A stretch of 64,000 bases of DNA from positions 42,203-106,202 of the forward strand of contig JAISAB010000020.1 of NCBI GenBank assembly GCA_031266915.1, in the 5' to 3' direction. Below the pieces are notes generated by a model. That model saw only the letters and a list, made by a program, of their open reading frames with translations, searched no databases and was not told the origin of the DNA. The position numbers were made by a program, and so were the translations under genes. Of the stretch, positions 42,777-51,926 are shown in pieces. How positions within the stretch are numbered: the stretch's first letter is position 1; each line of letters begins with the position of its first letter. Source of the DNA: Rickettsiales bacterium. GTDB taxonomy: Bacteria; Pseudomonadota; Alphaproteobacteria; Rs-D84.

Positions 42777-42804
42777 TTGCAATTTTTATAAGAACTGATA
42801 TAAT
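42777..42804 (+). promoter_or_regulatory. Promoter of the AT-rich gene behind argS
   Basis: TTGCAA, 16 bp, TATAAT, about 42 bp before the ATG. The inserted gene brings its own promoter. Confidence 0.6.
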
Positions 42805-42845
42805 AATTCCTAAGAATTACCTAATTCTAATCAAAGGATAAAAAC

Positions 42846-43781
42846 ATGGTAAATATAAAGGAAAACCTAAAGAAAGCTGCGACAAAAATTAAAAAAGCGG
42901 CCGTTATCGGCGGAATAGGCGCAGCTTCTTTTTTGCCAATGAAAGGCGCCGCGCAAACTGACAATAAAATCGAACTTGAAAAATTCGAACAAACTATTTT
43001 GTTTGATACAATACGCGCAAATATTTCCGAGATAAAAAACACATCTGCTTTGTCGCTTAATTTGTACTTTGCCGATGAAAATGATATAAATAACACATAT
43101 CCACTGGCGCGCGATATTGATTATGCTGGCGCTTTCTTCAAAGCCCATCCCGGCACAGTAAAAAAAGAAAACAACAAGTATATAATCAACACTGATGCTT
43201 TGTGGGAAAAATATTACGATTTGGGAAAAAAGGTTTCCGGTAATTCAGATTTATTGAAACACGAAAAAAATGATTTATATGTTGAATTGAGCATATCCGG
43301 ACAGTTTGCATCTGTAAACATAACGACCAAGAAAAAAGATAAAGATAAAGACTATATCAAAAAAGTTTTATTATCCTATTTATACAACAACGCTGCCAAG
43401 AAATTCATCATAGTTATCGAAGGCCAGATTCCTGGGAATGAAGCAGTTGATAATATTGATTTCGCAAGTGTTATTCTGAATGGCAATTCCGGCGTTACAG
43501 AAGGCAAAGTAAATGCATATGTATGTTTTAGGGGATATTTAGGTGGCTATGTTGAATTGACATTTGACCGTGATGGCAACTTTATATCCCATGGTAACAT
43601 AGAAAATGATGGTTTATTTATCTATAGATCCGACAAATCAGACTATGAAAAGGTAAGTGATAAAGAACGCAAAGAATTTATAGAAAACAGTATTATTAAT
43701 AACGTTATTATTGAAAAAAGAATCGCATCCAACAAGAAAACAACCGAAATGTTGAAAAAATTCCAAGAAAAACCAAGATAA
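42846..43781 (+). CDS. AT-rich gene for an exported protein of unknown function (putative cargo)
   Basis: 311 residues. Lys-rich N-terminus (MVNIKENLKKAATKIKKAAV), then a hydrophobic stretch ending in GAAQT, which may be a signal peptide. The rest is Asn, Lys, Ile and Asp rich. Codon use is AT-rich, unlike argS. It is flanked by argS on the left and a diverged copy of the argS end on the right, which suggests that it arrived by transfer. No family recognised. Confidence 0.8.
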   Translation: MVNIKENLKKAATKIKKAAVIGGIGAASFLPMKGAAQTDNKIELEKFEQTILFDTIRANISEIKNTSALSLNLYFADENDINNTYPLARDIDYAGAFFKAHPGTVKKENNKYIINTDALWEKYYDLGKKVSGNSDLLKHEKNDLYVELSISGQFASVNITTKKKDKDKDYIKKVLLSYLYNNAAKKFIIVIEGQIPGNEAVDNIDFASVILNGNSGVTEGKVNAYVCFRGYLGGYVELTFDRDGNFISHGNIENDGLFIYRSDKSDYEKVSDKERKEFIENSIINNVIIEKRIASNKKTTEMLKKFQEKPR

Positions 43782-43817
43782 GAATTATAGGGTTGGTGTC
43801 ATAATATAAAAAATGGC

Positions 43818-43894
43818 ATCGCCAAAGTCGCGTTCGATAAGCTGTCGACGGCAATCGACTTGATGGATCTGAAAATCCCGCCCGAGACGAGATG
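43818..43894 (+). repeat. argS 3'-end direct repeat, copy 2 (remnant)
   Basis: IAKVAFDKLSTAIDLMDLKI in frame matches ITKIAFDTLATAIDLMGMKI of ArgS. GAGACGAGATG replaces GAGATG, so the old stop is out of frame. No start codon of its own. Confidence 0.8.
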
Positions 43895-43933
43895 TAGGAA
43901 AAACTGTGACTCTTACAACCAAAAGGAAATAAA

Positions 43934-44248
43934 ATGAAACAAAAAATAGCGTTGGCCGGAATTATCTTGCTTATGGCAATCGGCGGCGCGAAAGCGAAAG
44001 GACCGCAAAAATCCGCCGTTGATTCGCTGGTCGCGAAACAGAAAACGGAATTTGCTAAATTCGTAAAGGAACAAAAACAAAAATTCCAAGAATTCAAGGC
44101 CAGAAACGAGGCAGAATTTGCAGAATTTTCGAATCAACAAAATGGCGGATTATCGGACAGGGATTCAGCAAACGCTAAGTTTGCAACAGAACTTGCCAAA
44201 CCGTGGACAGAATTTCAGCTGAAACAAAAAATCGTAAAGACAAAATAA
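43934..44248 (+). CDS. Small secreted Lys/Glu/Phe-rich helical protein
   Basis: 104 residues. Signal peptide MKQKIALAGIILLMAIGGAKA. The mature part is a charged amphipathic helix with repeating KF/EF pairs (EFAKFVKEQKQKFQEFKARN, EAEFAEFSNQQN). AAAGG 5 bp upstream. It probably was the natural neighbour of argS before the gene at 42846 came in. Function unknown. Confidence 0.75.
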   Translation: MKQKIALAGIILLMAIGGAKAKGPQKSAVDSLVAKQKTEFAKFVKEQKQKFQEFKARNEAEFAEFSNQQNGGLSDRDSANAKFATELAKPWTEFQLKQKIVKTK

Positions 44249-44612
44249 CCCCGCGTCGGCCCCTCTTGTTAAAGAGGGGTGAAAATCTTGGCAACTTGTT
44301 GCCATAGATTTTCGGGGAGATTACCGGTCATAAAACAATAGTGAATAGCGCTTAGTTTATAGTGATTAGTTAATAGTTAAACACTTCACTATAAAACTAT
44401 GCACTACTTGTTTATTGCAACCGCCATCCCCCAAGTTTTTGTAATGCTGACGCTAACAAAAACTTTCCCCCTTTACCAAGGGGGAAAGTAGCTGAATCAA
44501 GGAGTACAAGAGCCGAAACAAGGGGGCCAAGTGCCTGGAAATCCGAAGTGGTCAAATTGTAACGCAATAATTCAAGGCCGCGCCGGAGCTGAAAGAATTC
44601 CCCTTTGACCTT
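44249..44612. repeat. Modular repeat region (rearranged copy of the 6.97-7.17 kb repeat)
   Basis: No gene is seen. The first half (about 44253-44330) is the inverse of the first half of the 6.97 kb repeat (TTTTCGGGGAGATT). A heptad array follows (44337-44408). The second half (about 44415-44540) is the inverse of the second half there (CATCCCCCAAGTTTTTGTAA). The order is therefore not a simple inversion. Confidence 0.7.
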
Positions 44613-45380
44613 TCAATTGGTATACGGACACGTGTCTGAAAGCTCAAAAGTGCCGGTGCTGTCTTTGTACTTTTCGGGCTTCAGCGCGCAATTCGCAATG
44701 GCGTTTCTTGGACTGACTGACGTCATGTGCGTTGCGGGAAAAAGCGAACCGCCGTCCGACCTCTTTATGCCAGCGACTTCATCACATCCCACGCAACGGC
44801 TGCCCTGCATATAATATCCGTCGGCGCAACTGGTACAAGCGCCGTTCACATAGCACGTCCCATCGCCCGAGTCTCTATAACATTTGTAACGGTTTGTATC
44901 CCACTTGGGATAGTCGCCCTGGCAAAAAATCCCGTAAAATTGAAAAGTATCAACGTCGGGCGTGCCGAAGTTACAGCAAAGACCATTGTAGGCAAAACTA
45001 TTTTCAAGATTCCCCGGCTCTTGGCAATACGGCAAAACACCGCCGTATTCAAAGTCAGAATCCTGCAAGGCATATGTAAGAAAATCGTATATATCGACAG
45101 TATCACCCATGTAATATCTTTCACTAATGCAAGCGAACACACCCGCTTTCGCACCGCCTTCTTCATCGGGGCGGTCGTATACGACATAATATCTGGGCTC
45201 GTCGTAACCTATGGCGCCGCCTGGGTATCCATTTGCGCACACAGTCGAAACAGCGGGGTCGCTGCTCGAGCAAAGGGCATTCCAAGAGTTCTTATCTATC
45301 TCTCTGGCATCATAAAAATTGCCGTATAAATTTGTGTTTATTCCAACAATCATGAACAAACAGACCATTAATTTTCTCAT
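44613..45380 (-). CDS. Secreted cysteine-rich protein, unknown function
   Basis: 255 residues. Signal peptide MRKLMVCLFMIVGINTNLYG. Cys-rich C-terminal half with CYVNGACTSCADGYYMQGSRCVGCDE, similar in spacing to the CxxCxxGYY blocks of the 26-28.8 kb protein. Ends LSDTCPYTN. The ribosome site is AAAAAGGGGGGG. It is preceded by structured RNA copy E on the same strand. Confidence 0.8.
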   Translation of the reverse strand: MRKLMVCLFMIVGINTNLYGNFYDAREIDKNSWNALCSSSDPAVSTVCANGYPGGAIGYDEPRYYVVYDRPDEEGGAKAGVFACISERYYMGDTVDIYDFLTYALQDSDFEYGGVLPYCQEPGNLENSFAYNGLCCNFGTPDVDTFQFYGIFCQGDYPKWDTNRYKCYRDSGDGTCYVNGACTSCADGYYMQGSRCVGCDEVAGIKRSDGGSLFPATHMTSVSPRNAIANCALKPEKYKDSTGTFELSDTCPYTN

Positions 45381-45408
45381 TTTTGCCCCCCCTTTTTGTT
45401 CGGCATAT

Positions 45409-45673
45409 AAAAAACCATCAAGGGAAATTGATGGTCGGGGAGTTCAAAAATCATCGGCGTGATTCCGTCAGCCTTCGGAAAAACCTGTTTTATAACTGAC
45501 AGCTCCCCGACCTGACGGCGGGGACATGGACAAAGGACGCGCTGTCGCGCCCTTATCGCATGGATTTGCGCCGCACGGAAATCCGCGCCGCTACCGATGG
45601 GCTTTTGAAAACCCCGGGCCTCATATCCCTATGGACCCGATGCCATTATAAATTCAGCGCGACTTAAAAGCAA
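45409..45673 (-). ncRNA. Structured RNA family, copy E, leader of a secreted Cys-rich protein
   Basis: On the minus strand: promoter TTGCTT, 17 bp, TATAAT (45645-45673). P1 hairpin 45616-45638. P2 TTCAAAA (about 45603-45609) with TTTTGAA (about 45443-45449). P3 CATCGG 45594-45599 with CCGATG 45452-45457. Two extra GC-rich arms. Strand 2 GGTCGGGGAG (45503-45512) pairs with CCCCG of strand 1 (45519-45523) or with all of strand 3 CTCCCCGACC (45433-45442). The terminator ACCATC/GATGGT (45409-45435) overlaps strand 3. This is the largest copy. The Cys-rich gene starts 29 bp beyond the terminator. Confidence 0.8.
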
Positions 45674-45720
45674 GCCAATAATTAACTATTTGCGGTATTA
45701 TTGTACCATACGGATTTTTC

Positions 45721-45749
45721 TTGACTTTTGCGGGGGTTTGCAACATAAT
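45721..45749 (+). promoter_or_regulatory. Promoter of rplM-rpsI
   Basis: TTGACT, 17 bp, CATAAT, about 40 bp before rplM. Confidence 0.6.
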
Positions 45750-45787
45750 GACCCCGTTCTAATTTGAATAACAGAAGGTAAATTAAA

Positions 45788-46261
45788 ATGGCAGCGACAA
45801 AATCGTTAAAGAAAAGCGAATTGGAATCCAACTGGATTCTGATTGACGCGACCGATTGCACGCTGGGACGTTTGGCGGCCTATGCCGCGAATATCCTGCG
45901 CGGAAAGCATAAACCGACCTGGACGCCGAACATGGATTGCGGCGACCATGTAATTATCATCAACGCGGACAAAGTCGCGCTCAGCGGCACCAAGGCCGAC
46001 AAGACCAAATTCTTTTGGCACACTGGCTGGACCGGCAGCATCAGGTCCCGCACCCTGGGCCAAATGCGCGAGGAAAAACCCGAAACATTGGTTTTTAACG
46101 CGGTAAAGCGCATGATGGGCCGCCGCACGGCCGTCGCGCTGGCGAACCAGCGTTTGACCAAGCTGCACGTGTACGCAGGCGCCGCGCATAAGCATGAAGC
46201 GCAGAAACCGACCGTTGTGGATTTTGGTTCTTTGAACCGCAAAAATAAAAGGGGCGAATAA
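45788..46261 (+). CDS. rplM: 50S ribosomal protein L13
   Basis: 157 residues, normal length. [27 protein letters not shown] is the family start. Assembly protein of the large subunit. GAAGGTAAA upstream. Its stop overlaps the rpsI start (TAATG). The rplM-rpsI pair is universal in proteobacteria. Confidence 0.97.
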   Translation: MAATKSLKKSELESNWILIDATDCTLGRLAAYAANILRGKHKPTWTPNMDCGDHVIIINADKVALSGTKADKTKFFWHTGWTGSIRSRTLGQMREEKPETLVFNAVKRMMGRRTAVALANQRLTKLHVYAGAAHKHEAQKPTVVDFGSLNRKNKRGE

Positions 46262-46761
46262 TGACAGAAGTAAAAAAAGCCGCGGCCGCGACGAAACCGG
46301 CCGCCAAAAAGGCCGCCCCGGCAAAAAAGGCGCCGGCCGCGAAACCGACCAAGACCGTTGTTGCGAAAATTGGCGCAACGGCTGTCTATGCGACCGGAAA
46401 ACGCAAGGATTCCATCGCCCGCGTTTACTTGGCGCCGGGCAAAGGCAATATCATTGTCAACGACAAGCCGATGAACGGATATTTCAAACGCTCGGTATTG
46501 CAGATGATTATCGCGCAGCCGTTCGGTGTGACCAAACGCGACGGCGCCTATGACGTTCGCGCGATGGTGCAGGGCGGCGGTTTGTCCGGTCAGGCGGGCG
46601 CCGTAAAGCACGGAATTTCCAAGGCCTTGGAAAAGGCTGAACCCGAATTGCGCGCCGCGCTGAAATCGGCCGGATTCCTGACACGCGATAGCCGCGTTGT
46701 CGAGCGCAAGCACTATGGCCGTCGCAAGGCGCGTCGTTCCACGCAGTTCAGCAAGCGTTAA
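46261..46761 (+). CDS. rpsI: 30S ribosomal protein S9
   Basis: 166 residues. The S9 domain starts at [15 protein letters not shown] and ends [11 protein letters not shown], the tail that reaches the P-site tRNA. An N-terminal extension of about 38 residues rich in Ala, Lys and Pro precedes it, longer than E. coli S9 (130 residues). Confidence 0.97.
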   Translation: MTEVKKAAAATKPAAKKAAPAKKAPAAKPTKTVVAKIGATAVYATGKRKDSIARVYLAPGKGNIIVNDKPMNGYFKRSVLQMIIAQPFGVTKRDGAYDVRAMVQGGGLSGQAGAVKHGISKALEKAEPELRAALKSAGFLTRDSRVVERKHYGRRKARRSTQFSKR

Positions 46762-46774
46762 GCCTGCGAAACAA

Positions 46775-46799
46775 AAACCGCCCTTTGGGCGGTTTTTTT
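46775..46799 (+). terminator. Terminator of rplM-rpsI
   Basis: ACCGCCC/GGGCGGT stem with seven T. Confidence 0.85.
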
Positions 46800-46819
46800 C
46801 GTGAACCGTAATCCGAAAT

Positions 46820-47015
46820 CTTGGGTGGGGCAACCTTGTCTCAAGGTTGCCTGATAATAAATGAAGTAATGCGATAATAAAAAGGTGACCTTGGGACAAG
46901 GTCACCCCACCCAAGATAGAACCATTAGCGCATAGCAGATAGCGTATAGCATAATAACCAGATGGCTATGCGCTACTTGCTATCTGCTATATGCTATTTG
47001 CTATTTTTTATTGAA
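46820..47015. repeat. Large palindrome followed by a heptad array
   Basis: GGGTGGGG..ACCTTGTC...CAAGGT (46824-46850) is repeated inverted at about 46885-46915 (half-match at 62.4 kb). ATAGCNN-type heptads follow, 46922-47012, with left and inverted right halves. No gene from 46762 to 47083. Confidence 0.7.
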
Positions 47016-47083
47016 ATTCATTTTGATTGGTTTAGAATACCATCGTGGGGCGGCGCGAGAGAGCAAATCGACAAGGAACTGTC

Positions 47084-47962
47084 ATGTCAGAAAAATTAAG
47101 AAAATCGCATCCGTACGGCGGACAAACCTGGTCATACGATAAAATCTTTGATTTGCCAGAATATGAAAAACGAGGCACGAACAGAATCCGAATTGGCGCC
47201 GGAACACCGCCGCTGAAAGAAATCCACCTGAAAACCTCCGCAGACGAATGGCCACGGTTGGATTGCATCGACATCACGTCCAGCATCGATAAAACGGAAA
47301 GCATCATTCTGGAAAGCCCGACGGTGGAAGTGATTTTCTGTCATTCGAAATCTGTGAAAAATTTGGATATATCGAAATGCCCGAATGTCGAGATTATCGA
47401 TGTCTCGCGCAGTTCTATTTCGAATCTGGATTTGACGAATTGTTCACCCGAATTGGAACAGATTCGCTGTCATAATACACCGTTAAAATCATTGGATGTG
47501 TCCCTGTTTAGAATGTTGAAAGGATTAAATATCTCGGACACCCAGATAGAACATATCCAGCTGGGCAACAACCGCGCGTTAGAGGCTTTCTGGGCGAACA
47601 ATACGCCGTTGAAAGAATTGGACTTGTCCGCCAACCATTATTTGAGCCAATTTCAAGCCGACGGTATCGGCCGCTTGACCCGGTATGAAAAGTTCTTTTT
47701 GTCGCCGGGTGCGACAGGCCAGATGAACACTGGCAATATGCCGATGAAAACTATTGTTTACGGCGTGATGAATACTTTGATACGCTATGCTAGAAATAAT
47801 CCGGCCGTTTTGCAGGCGTACAAGGAGAGGATGGATTTGCTGCTGGAATTCGCCGAAAAAATCGCTGATTTAGAGGCGCGGCATGAAAATAAAATCAACA
47901 ACGATTTCTTTGTAACGCGGTTGTTCTTCAAATTGCAAAGCGACATCGACTGGGGCAGATAA
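47084..47962 (+). CDS. Leucine-rich-repeat-like protein
   Basis: 292 residues from ATG 47084 (AAGGAAC 6 bp upstream). No signal peptide. Repeats of about 20-22 residues with L-x-x-L-D-x-S pattern: VKNLDISKCPNVEIIDVSRS, SISNLDLTNCSPELEQIRCH, LKSLDVSLFRMLKGLNISDT, LKELDLSANHYLSQFQADG. The C-terminal part is helical. Likely a protein-binding scaffold in the cytoplasm. Partner unknown. Confidence 0.8.
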   Translation: MSEKLRKSHPYGGQTWSYDKIFDLPEYEKRGTNRIRIGAGTPPLKEIHLKTSADEWPRLDCIDITSSIDKTESIILESPTVEVIFCHSKSVKNLDISKCPNVEIIDVSRSSISNLDLTNCSPELEQIRCHNTPLKSLDVSLFRMLKGLNISDTQIEHIQLGNNRALEAFWANNTPLKELDLSANHYLSQFQADGIGRLTRYEKFFLSPGATGQMNTGNMPMKTIVYGVMNTLIRYARNNPAVLQAYKERMDLLLEFAEKIADLEARHENKINNDFFVTRLFFKLQSDIDWGR

Positions 47963-47966
47963 AAAA

Positions 47967-48062
47967 CACTAGTCGTTAGTCTATAGTCAATAGTTAATAA
48001 AGCCGTCGCGCTTTGCGCGACACATTCACTAATGACTAACGACTAACGACTAATGACTAGTT
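47967..48062. repeat. Heptad array with central hairpin between LRR and GNAT genes
   Basis: TAGTNNN units, CGTCGCGCtttGCGCGACA hairpin, then inverted units. The right end touches the GNAT stop codon. Confidence 0.75.
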
Positions 48063-48541
48063 TACAAATTAAAATACATAAAGTGTTCGTCGTCGTCCGC
48101 CCAGTACTTGGCGCCGGCGTGCTCGTATAATTTCTTGGTCAGATGATTCTTGCCGTAAACGCTGAAACAAATACGGCCCACATTCGTCTTGCGCGCGATG
48201 TCGCGTATCTTGAAGAACAGCGTCAGCACCGCGCGGCTGCCGCGGAATTCAGGATAAATAAACAGGTACGGCACGTGAAACATTGTCGAAGTATCCGTCG
48301 TCCATCCGTTGTACAGCGATATTGCGCCAATGATTTTCCCGTTCAATTCCGCGACATACACGTACAGCAGCGGCCGGTCCGTAAAGCTGATGCGGGTAAT
48401 CTCGTCGACGACGCGCTTGCGATAAATCCGGCTTTTATCATTATCCAAACCCTGGAAAAATTTGTTGAACTTTACCAGCAAATCGGTCAAGGCGTCCAAA
48501 TCGGCTATCCGGGCGCGACGAACCTTTATCTTATTATTCAT
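48062..48541 (-). CDS. GNAT-family N-acetyltransferase
   Basis: 159 residues from ATG 48541 (AAAAGGAAAC 6 bp upstream). An earlier ATG at 48616 would add a Lys/Phe-rich leader without a ribosome site. The fold is shown by KVRRARIADLDALTDLL, YVAELNGKIIGAISL, and VPYLFIYPEFRGSRAVLTLFFKI with the acetyl-CoA loop (here G-S-R-A-V-L), then KKLYEHAGAKYW. Target unknown. Confidence 0.88.
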   Translation of the reverse strand: MNNKIKVRRARIADLDALTDLLVKFNKFFQGLDNDKSRIYRKRVVDEITRISFTDRPLLYVYVAELNGKIIGAISLYNGWTTDTSTMFHVPYLFIYPEFRGSRAVLTLFFKIRDIARKTNVGRICFSVYGKNHLTKKLYEHAGAKYWADDDEHFMYFNL

Positions 48542-48601
48542 TTTTGTTTCCTTTTGCGTGAATTTTACCACAAAAAACCGTTTTTTCCTATAACTTTCAT
48601 A

Positions 48602-48629
48602 TTGCGTTTTATACAATACCTTGTATAAT
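48602..48629 (+). promoter_or_regulatory. Promoter of tig
   Basis: TTGCGT, 16 bp, TATAAT, 31 bp before the ATG. Confidence 0.6.
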
Positions 48630-48660
48630 CGGGCGATTATCGCTTTAAAAAGGGGAAGTT

Positions 48661-49968
48661 ATGTTCAAAAAAGAAAAAATCAAAGATTTACATTATGCCA
48701 TTATCGGCATCGTGCCGGCCGCGGAAATCCAGACCGCTGCGGATGAAATTCTACTGCAATACGGCAAAGAGGCCAAAATGCCGGGCTTTCGCCCAGGCCA
48801 CATCCCTTTGTCGGTGCTGCGCCAGAAATACAACGCCACCGCGTTCGGCGAAGCGGTCGACAAGCTGATGAACAAAGACCTGAACGATTTTGTCGCGGAC
48901 AAGAAGCTGCGCCTGGCGGGCGCACCCAAGGCCGACGTCGCGAAATGGGAAATCGGCCAAGATTTGGAATACACGCTGGAATTCGATATTTTGCCGACTT
49001 TGCCGGCTATTGATTTGGAAAAATACACTGTGACCAAAAAGGTCGCCAAGCTGGATGAATCCGAGGTCGAAAAATCTTTGGAAAACCTGCGGAAAAGCCG
49101 CAGCACTTTTGAAAAACAAGACGCCGGGTACAAAGCGGCCGACGGCGACACCACGGTTATAGATTTCAAGGGCTTTGTCGGCAATGACGCATTCGAAGGC
49201 GGCGAGGCGAAAAAACATCACCTGATACTGGGCAGCGCCTCTTTCATTCCGGGATTCGAAGAGCAGGTAATCGGCCATAAAGTCGGCGATAAATTCGATG
49301 TCAACGTAAAGTTCCCCAAGGAATATCACGTCGACAACCTGGCCGGAAAAGACGCGCGTTTCGAAGTCGAAATCCATGAAATCCGCCGGGCCGTCTTGCC
49401 GGAGCTGAACGACGAATTGGCCAAGTCCGTAGGCCAGGAATCCGTCGCCGCGCTGACGGAACACATCCGCAAGATTCTGACTGAACAATATGACGAAGCG
49501 TCCAAGCGCGATATGCGCGACGAATTGCTGGAAATTCTGGCCGACAAAGTAAAGTTGGATTTGCCGGCAACTTTGGTCGAACAGGAATTCAATTTGGCGA
49601 AGACCGAGCATGAACGTGCGCACGCTGGTCATGAAAACTGCGGCCACGACCACAAATGGGACGAAAAGAAAGAGCGCAAAGATGCCGAGCGCCGCGTGAA
49701 GCTGGGCTTGATTTTGGCCGAATGGGGTACCGCCAGCAAAGTCGATGTCACGCGCGACGACCTGCAGCAGGCCATCTGGGCCGAGGCATCGCGCTATCCT
49801 GACCCAAAGCAGATCTTTGAATTCTATAACCAGAATAATGACGCCGTTTCCACACTGCGCGGCATACTGTTTGAACGCAAAGCCTTGGATGCGATGCTGA
49901 ATCTTGTCAAAACCAAGGAAAAAACGGTAAAGGCCGACGAGCTGTTTAAACAGGCGAAGCCAAAATAA
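48661..49968 (+). CDS. tig: Trigger factor
   Basis: 435 residues. Ribosome-bound chaperone and prolyl isomerase. N-terminal ribosome-binding signature GFRPGHIPLSVLRQKY. FKBP-like domain about 160-240 (DGDTTVIDFKGFVGNDAFEGG, LGSASFIPGFEEQVIG). C-terminal helical arms. A His-rich stretch HAGHENCGHDHKW near 320 is unusual. clpP and clpX, often next to tig, do not follow here. Confidence 0.96.
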   Translation: MFKKEKIKDLHYAIIGIVPAAEIQTAADEILLQYGKEAKMPGFRPGHIPLSVLRQKYNATAFGEAVDKLMNKDLNDFVADKKLRLAGAPKADVAKWEIGQDLEYTLEFDILPTLPAIDLEKYTVTKKVAKLDESEVEKSLENLRKSRSTFEKQDAGYKAADGDTTVIDFKGFVGNDAFEGGEAKKHHLILGSASFIPGFEEQVIGHKVGDKFDVNVKFPKEYHVDNLAGKDARFEVEIHEIRRAVLPELNDELAKSVGQESVAALTEHIRKILTEQYDEASKRDMRDELLEILADKVKLDLPATLVEQEFNLAKTEHERAHAGHENCGHDHKWDEKKERKDAERRVKLGLILAEWGTASKVDVTRDDLQQAIWAEASRYPDPKQIFEFYNQNNDAVSTLRGILFERKALDAMLNLVKTKEKTVKADELFKQAKPK

Positions 49969-50094
49969 TAGCTGGCAGTCGTCAAATCTTGTACAAAACG
50001 AATTTTATGTCAAAATAAAATATTTTTTGACATTATTCCTAAATATATTTAATATCTTTAAATCATACCACAAAAACTTCCTGTTGCCAACAAT

Positions 50095-50150
50095 AGGCGG
50101 CGCTGGGGTGTGATTCGGTCTCGCCAATAATTGGGGCCGTCATTTTTTTA
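50095..50150 (+). promoter_or_regulatory. Hairpin with T-run before the outer-membrane protein gene (candidate attenuator)
   Basis: CGG.C..CCAAT/ATTGG.G.CCG stem followed by TTTTTTT, ending 21 bp before the ATG. Its position between promoter-like DNA and the gene suggests control by read-through. It is not a copy of the A-E family. Confidence 0.45.
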
Positions 50151-50170
50151 CTAAAAAAAAGGAAGAGAAG

Positions 50171-51247
50171 ATGAAAAGAGTTTTTAAAGTGGCCATAGCC
50201 GCATCTGTTTTGGCAACCCCTGCGTTGGCTGTCAATATGGAAAACCCCTTGTACTTGCCGGCCCAGGGCCAGGTTTATTCCAAAACATCAGCCGGCGTCA
50301 TGTACAAAAAGAACGACGCAACGGACGTGCTGGTCGCCAAGAATCACGACGGCGCAGAAGAATTCCCGATTTGGCGCGCCAATGAAGATTTGGGTTACGG
50401 AATTACGGACCGCTTGGCCGTTTATGGTTCTTTCGGTTACACCCAGGCGGACGACATCGACCGCAAGGGCATGCATTTGGGCCGCGTCGGCATGACATAC
50501 CGTATGTTCGACGACGCGGGCTCGGTCTTTGATGTTTATGCGGACGCTCATTTGGGCGGCATCAGCAAGATGACAGGTTCCTATTCTTCAAAGGGATTCA
50601 CCTATGACAATTATTCCAACGGCCGCTGGGGTTTCCACGCCGGAACCAAACTGGGCCATACATGGGGTAACTTTACCGGCGCCATGTTTGCCGAGGTTCT
50701 GCAGACATTCGGCAACCACAACAATAAAATCGACATCCGACAGCTGAAAGCGGATGCCGCTGCTCGGCACGCCGCGATAAATGCCGGAGCAGGTGGCCCA
50801 TGGGTCGAATTCTCGTGTAACTTTAATGACGCTTCGTCATGTTTGCTTCTGATGATGCCAAACCTGACGGATGAGGTTTCGGTAAACTTGAAACCGACAA
50901 CCGAATTCAACGCCGGTTTTAAGACTATGTATCAATTCAACGCCAGATGGTCAGTCAGCGGCGGCGTCACATACAAGCACCATGCCGATAACGGCGTTGA
51001 ATCCATAGAAACGAAACAGAAAAACTCGGCGGGCGCCCGTGCCGCAAAGGGAATCGCCGAACAGCTGGCGAATCTGCAAGACGGTTTCGACGAATATATC
51101 TTCGGCGCATCGGTCGCCAGCCAGCTGGCTGACTGTGCCCAAGTCGCGTTGTACGGCGAATATACCCTGGACACAGCGCAAAGATTGTCGCAGAACGGTT
51201 CGGACGTCAAAGCCGAAGTCGGCGTGCGTTTGAATGTCGCGTTCTAG
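50171..51247 (+). CDS. Outer-membrane beta-barrel protein, unknown function
   Basis: 358 residues. Signal peptide MKRVFKVAIAASVLATPALA. The mature part has repeated amphipathic strands (DLGYGITDRLAVYGSFGYTQ, VFDVYADAHLGGISKM, EFNAGFKTMYQFNARWSVSG) and ends VRLNVAF with the terminal Phe typical of BAM substrates. One Cys pair lies in a loop (FSCNFNDASSCLLL). GGAAGAG upstream. Not assigned to a known porin family. Confidence 0.85.
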   Translation: MKRVFKVAIAASVLATPALAVNMENPLYLPAQGQVYSKTSAGVMYKKNDATDVLVAKNHDGAEEFPIWRANEDLGYGITDRLAVYGSFGYTQADDIDRKGMHLGRVGMTYRMFDDAGSVFDVYADAHLGGISKMTGSYSSKGFTYDNYSNGRWGFHAGTKLGHTWGNFTGAMFAEVLQTFGNHNNKIDIRQLKADAAARHAAINAGAGGPWVEFSCNFNDASSCLLLMMPNLTDEVSVNLKPTTEFNAGFKTMYQFNARWSVSGGVTYKHHADNGVESIETKQKNSAGARAAKGIAEQLANLQDGFDEYIFGASVASQLADCAQVALYGEYTLDTAQRLSQNGSDVKAEVGVRLNVAF

Positions 51248-51264
51248 GTACTGTATTGGGTACT

Positions 51265-51292
51265 AAAAAGGGTGGATGATTCCGCCCTTTTT
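51265..51292 (+). terminator. Terminator of the outer-membrane protein gene
   Basis: AAAAGGGtGG/CCgCCCTTTT stem. Confidence 0.75.
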
Positions 51293-51926
51293 CAAAGAAT
51301 AAAGATTAAAGAATAAATAATTACTCAAGCGACAGGAATGTACCTTAATTAAAACAAACTTTTGTCATTCCTGCGAAGGCAGGAATAGGGCCCACAGGCC
51401 ATAATGCGAAACATTGCCATGGTTTGTACAATTGGTTCGCTTCGCTCACGGTTAATAGACCCTATCCCGGCCTACGCCGGGATGACAAAAACAACAAAGT
51501 TGTTTTTGTTTAAAAAAATATGCTCAACTGACAGGAACGTATCTTTTTGGCCCCAAAAACTCAAGACTCGTCATACCGGCATTAAATTTTGAAAAACAAT
51601 TGATAATTGTTTTTCAAAAGAACCAGTATCTATTGTATTCAAGCTGTGAACAATACATGTATGATAAACTCAATGGACCCCGTCCTGCGACGGGGTGACG
51701 AGTTTTGGGCTTTTTGGGGCCAAAAAAGCACATTCGATGTCAGTTGAGCTAATTTCGATGTATCAAACCACCCAGTCACTTCGTGACACCCCTCCACCGG
51801 AGGGGAACTTAGACCGAGCACATCATTTACTCTTTATTCTCTATTCTTTATTAATTGTGCTCTGTTAATTGTTAACTGAAAAGAGGCGCGTATCACGCGC
51901 CCCTGCCAGTTACCAGTGACTAGCTA
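51293..51926. repeat. Gene-free repeat region with two adjacent MITE-like elements
   Basis: Heptads of AATAAAG type (51297-51320). Element at 51326-51522, close to that at 25.6 kb. A second element, 51525-51746, starts CAACTGACAGGAACGTATC and ends with the inverse of CAACTGACATCGAATGTGC. It has internal inverted repeats (AAAAACAATTG/CAATTGTTTTT) and a match to 11.3 kb. CCACCGGAGGGGAACTTAGA at 51795 repeats the 2.68 and 11.5 kb motifs. Heptads up to 51926. Confidence 0.75.
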
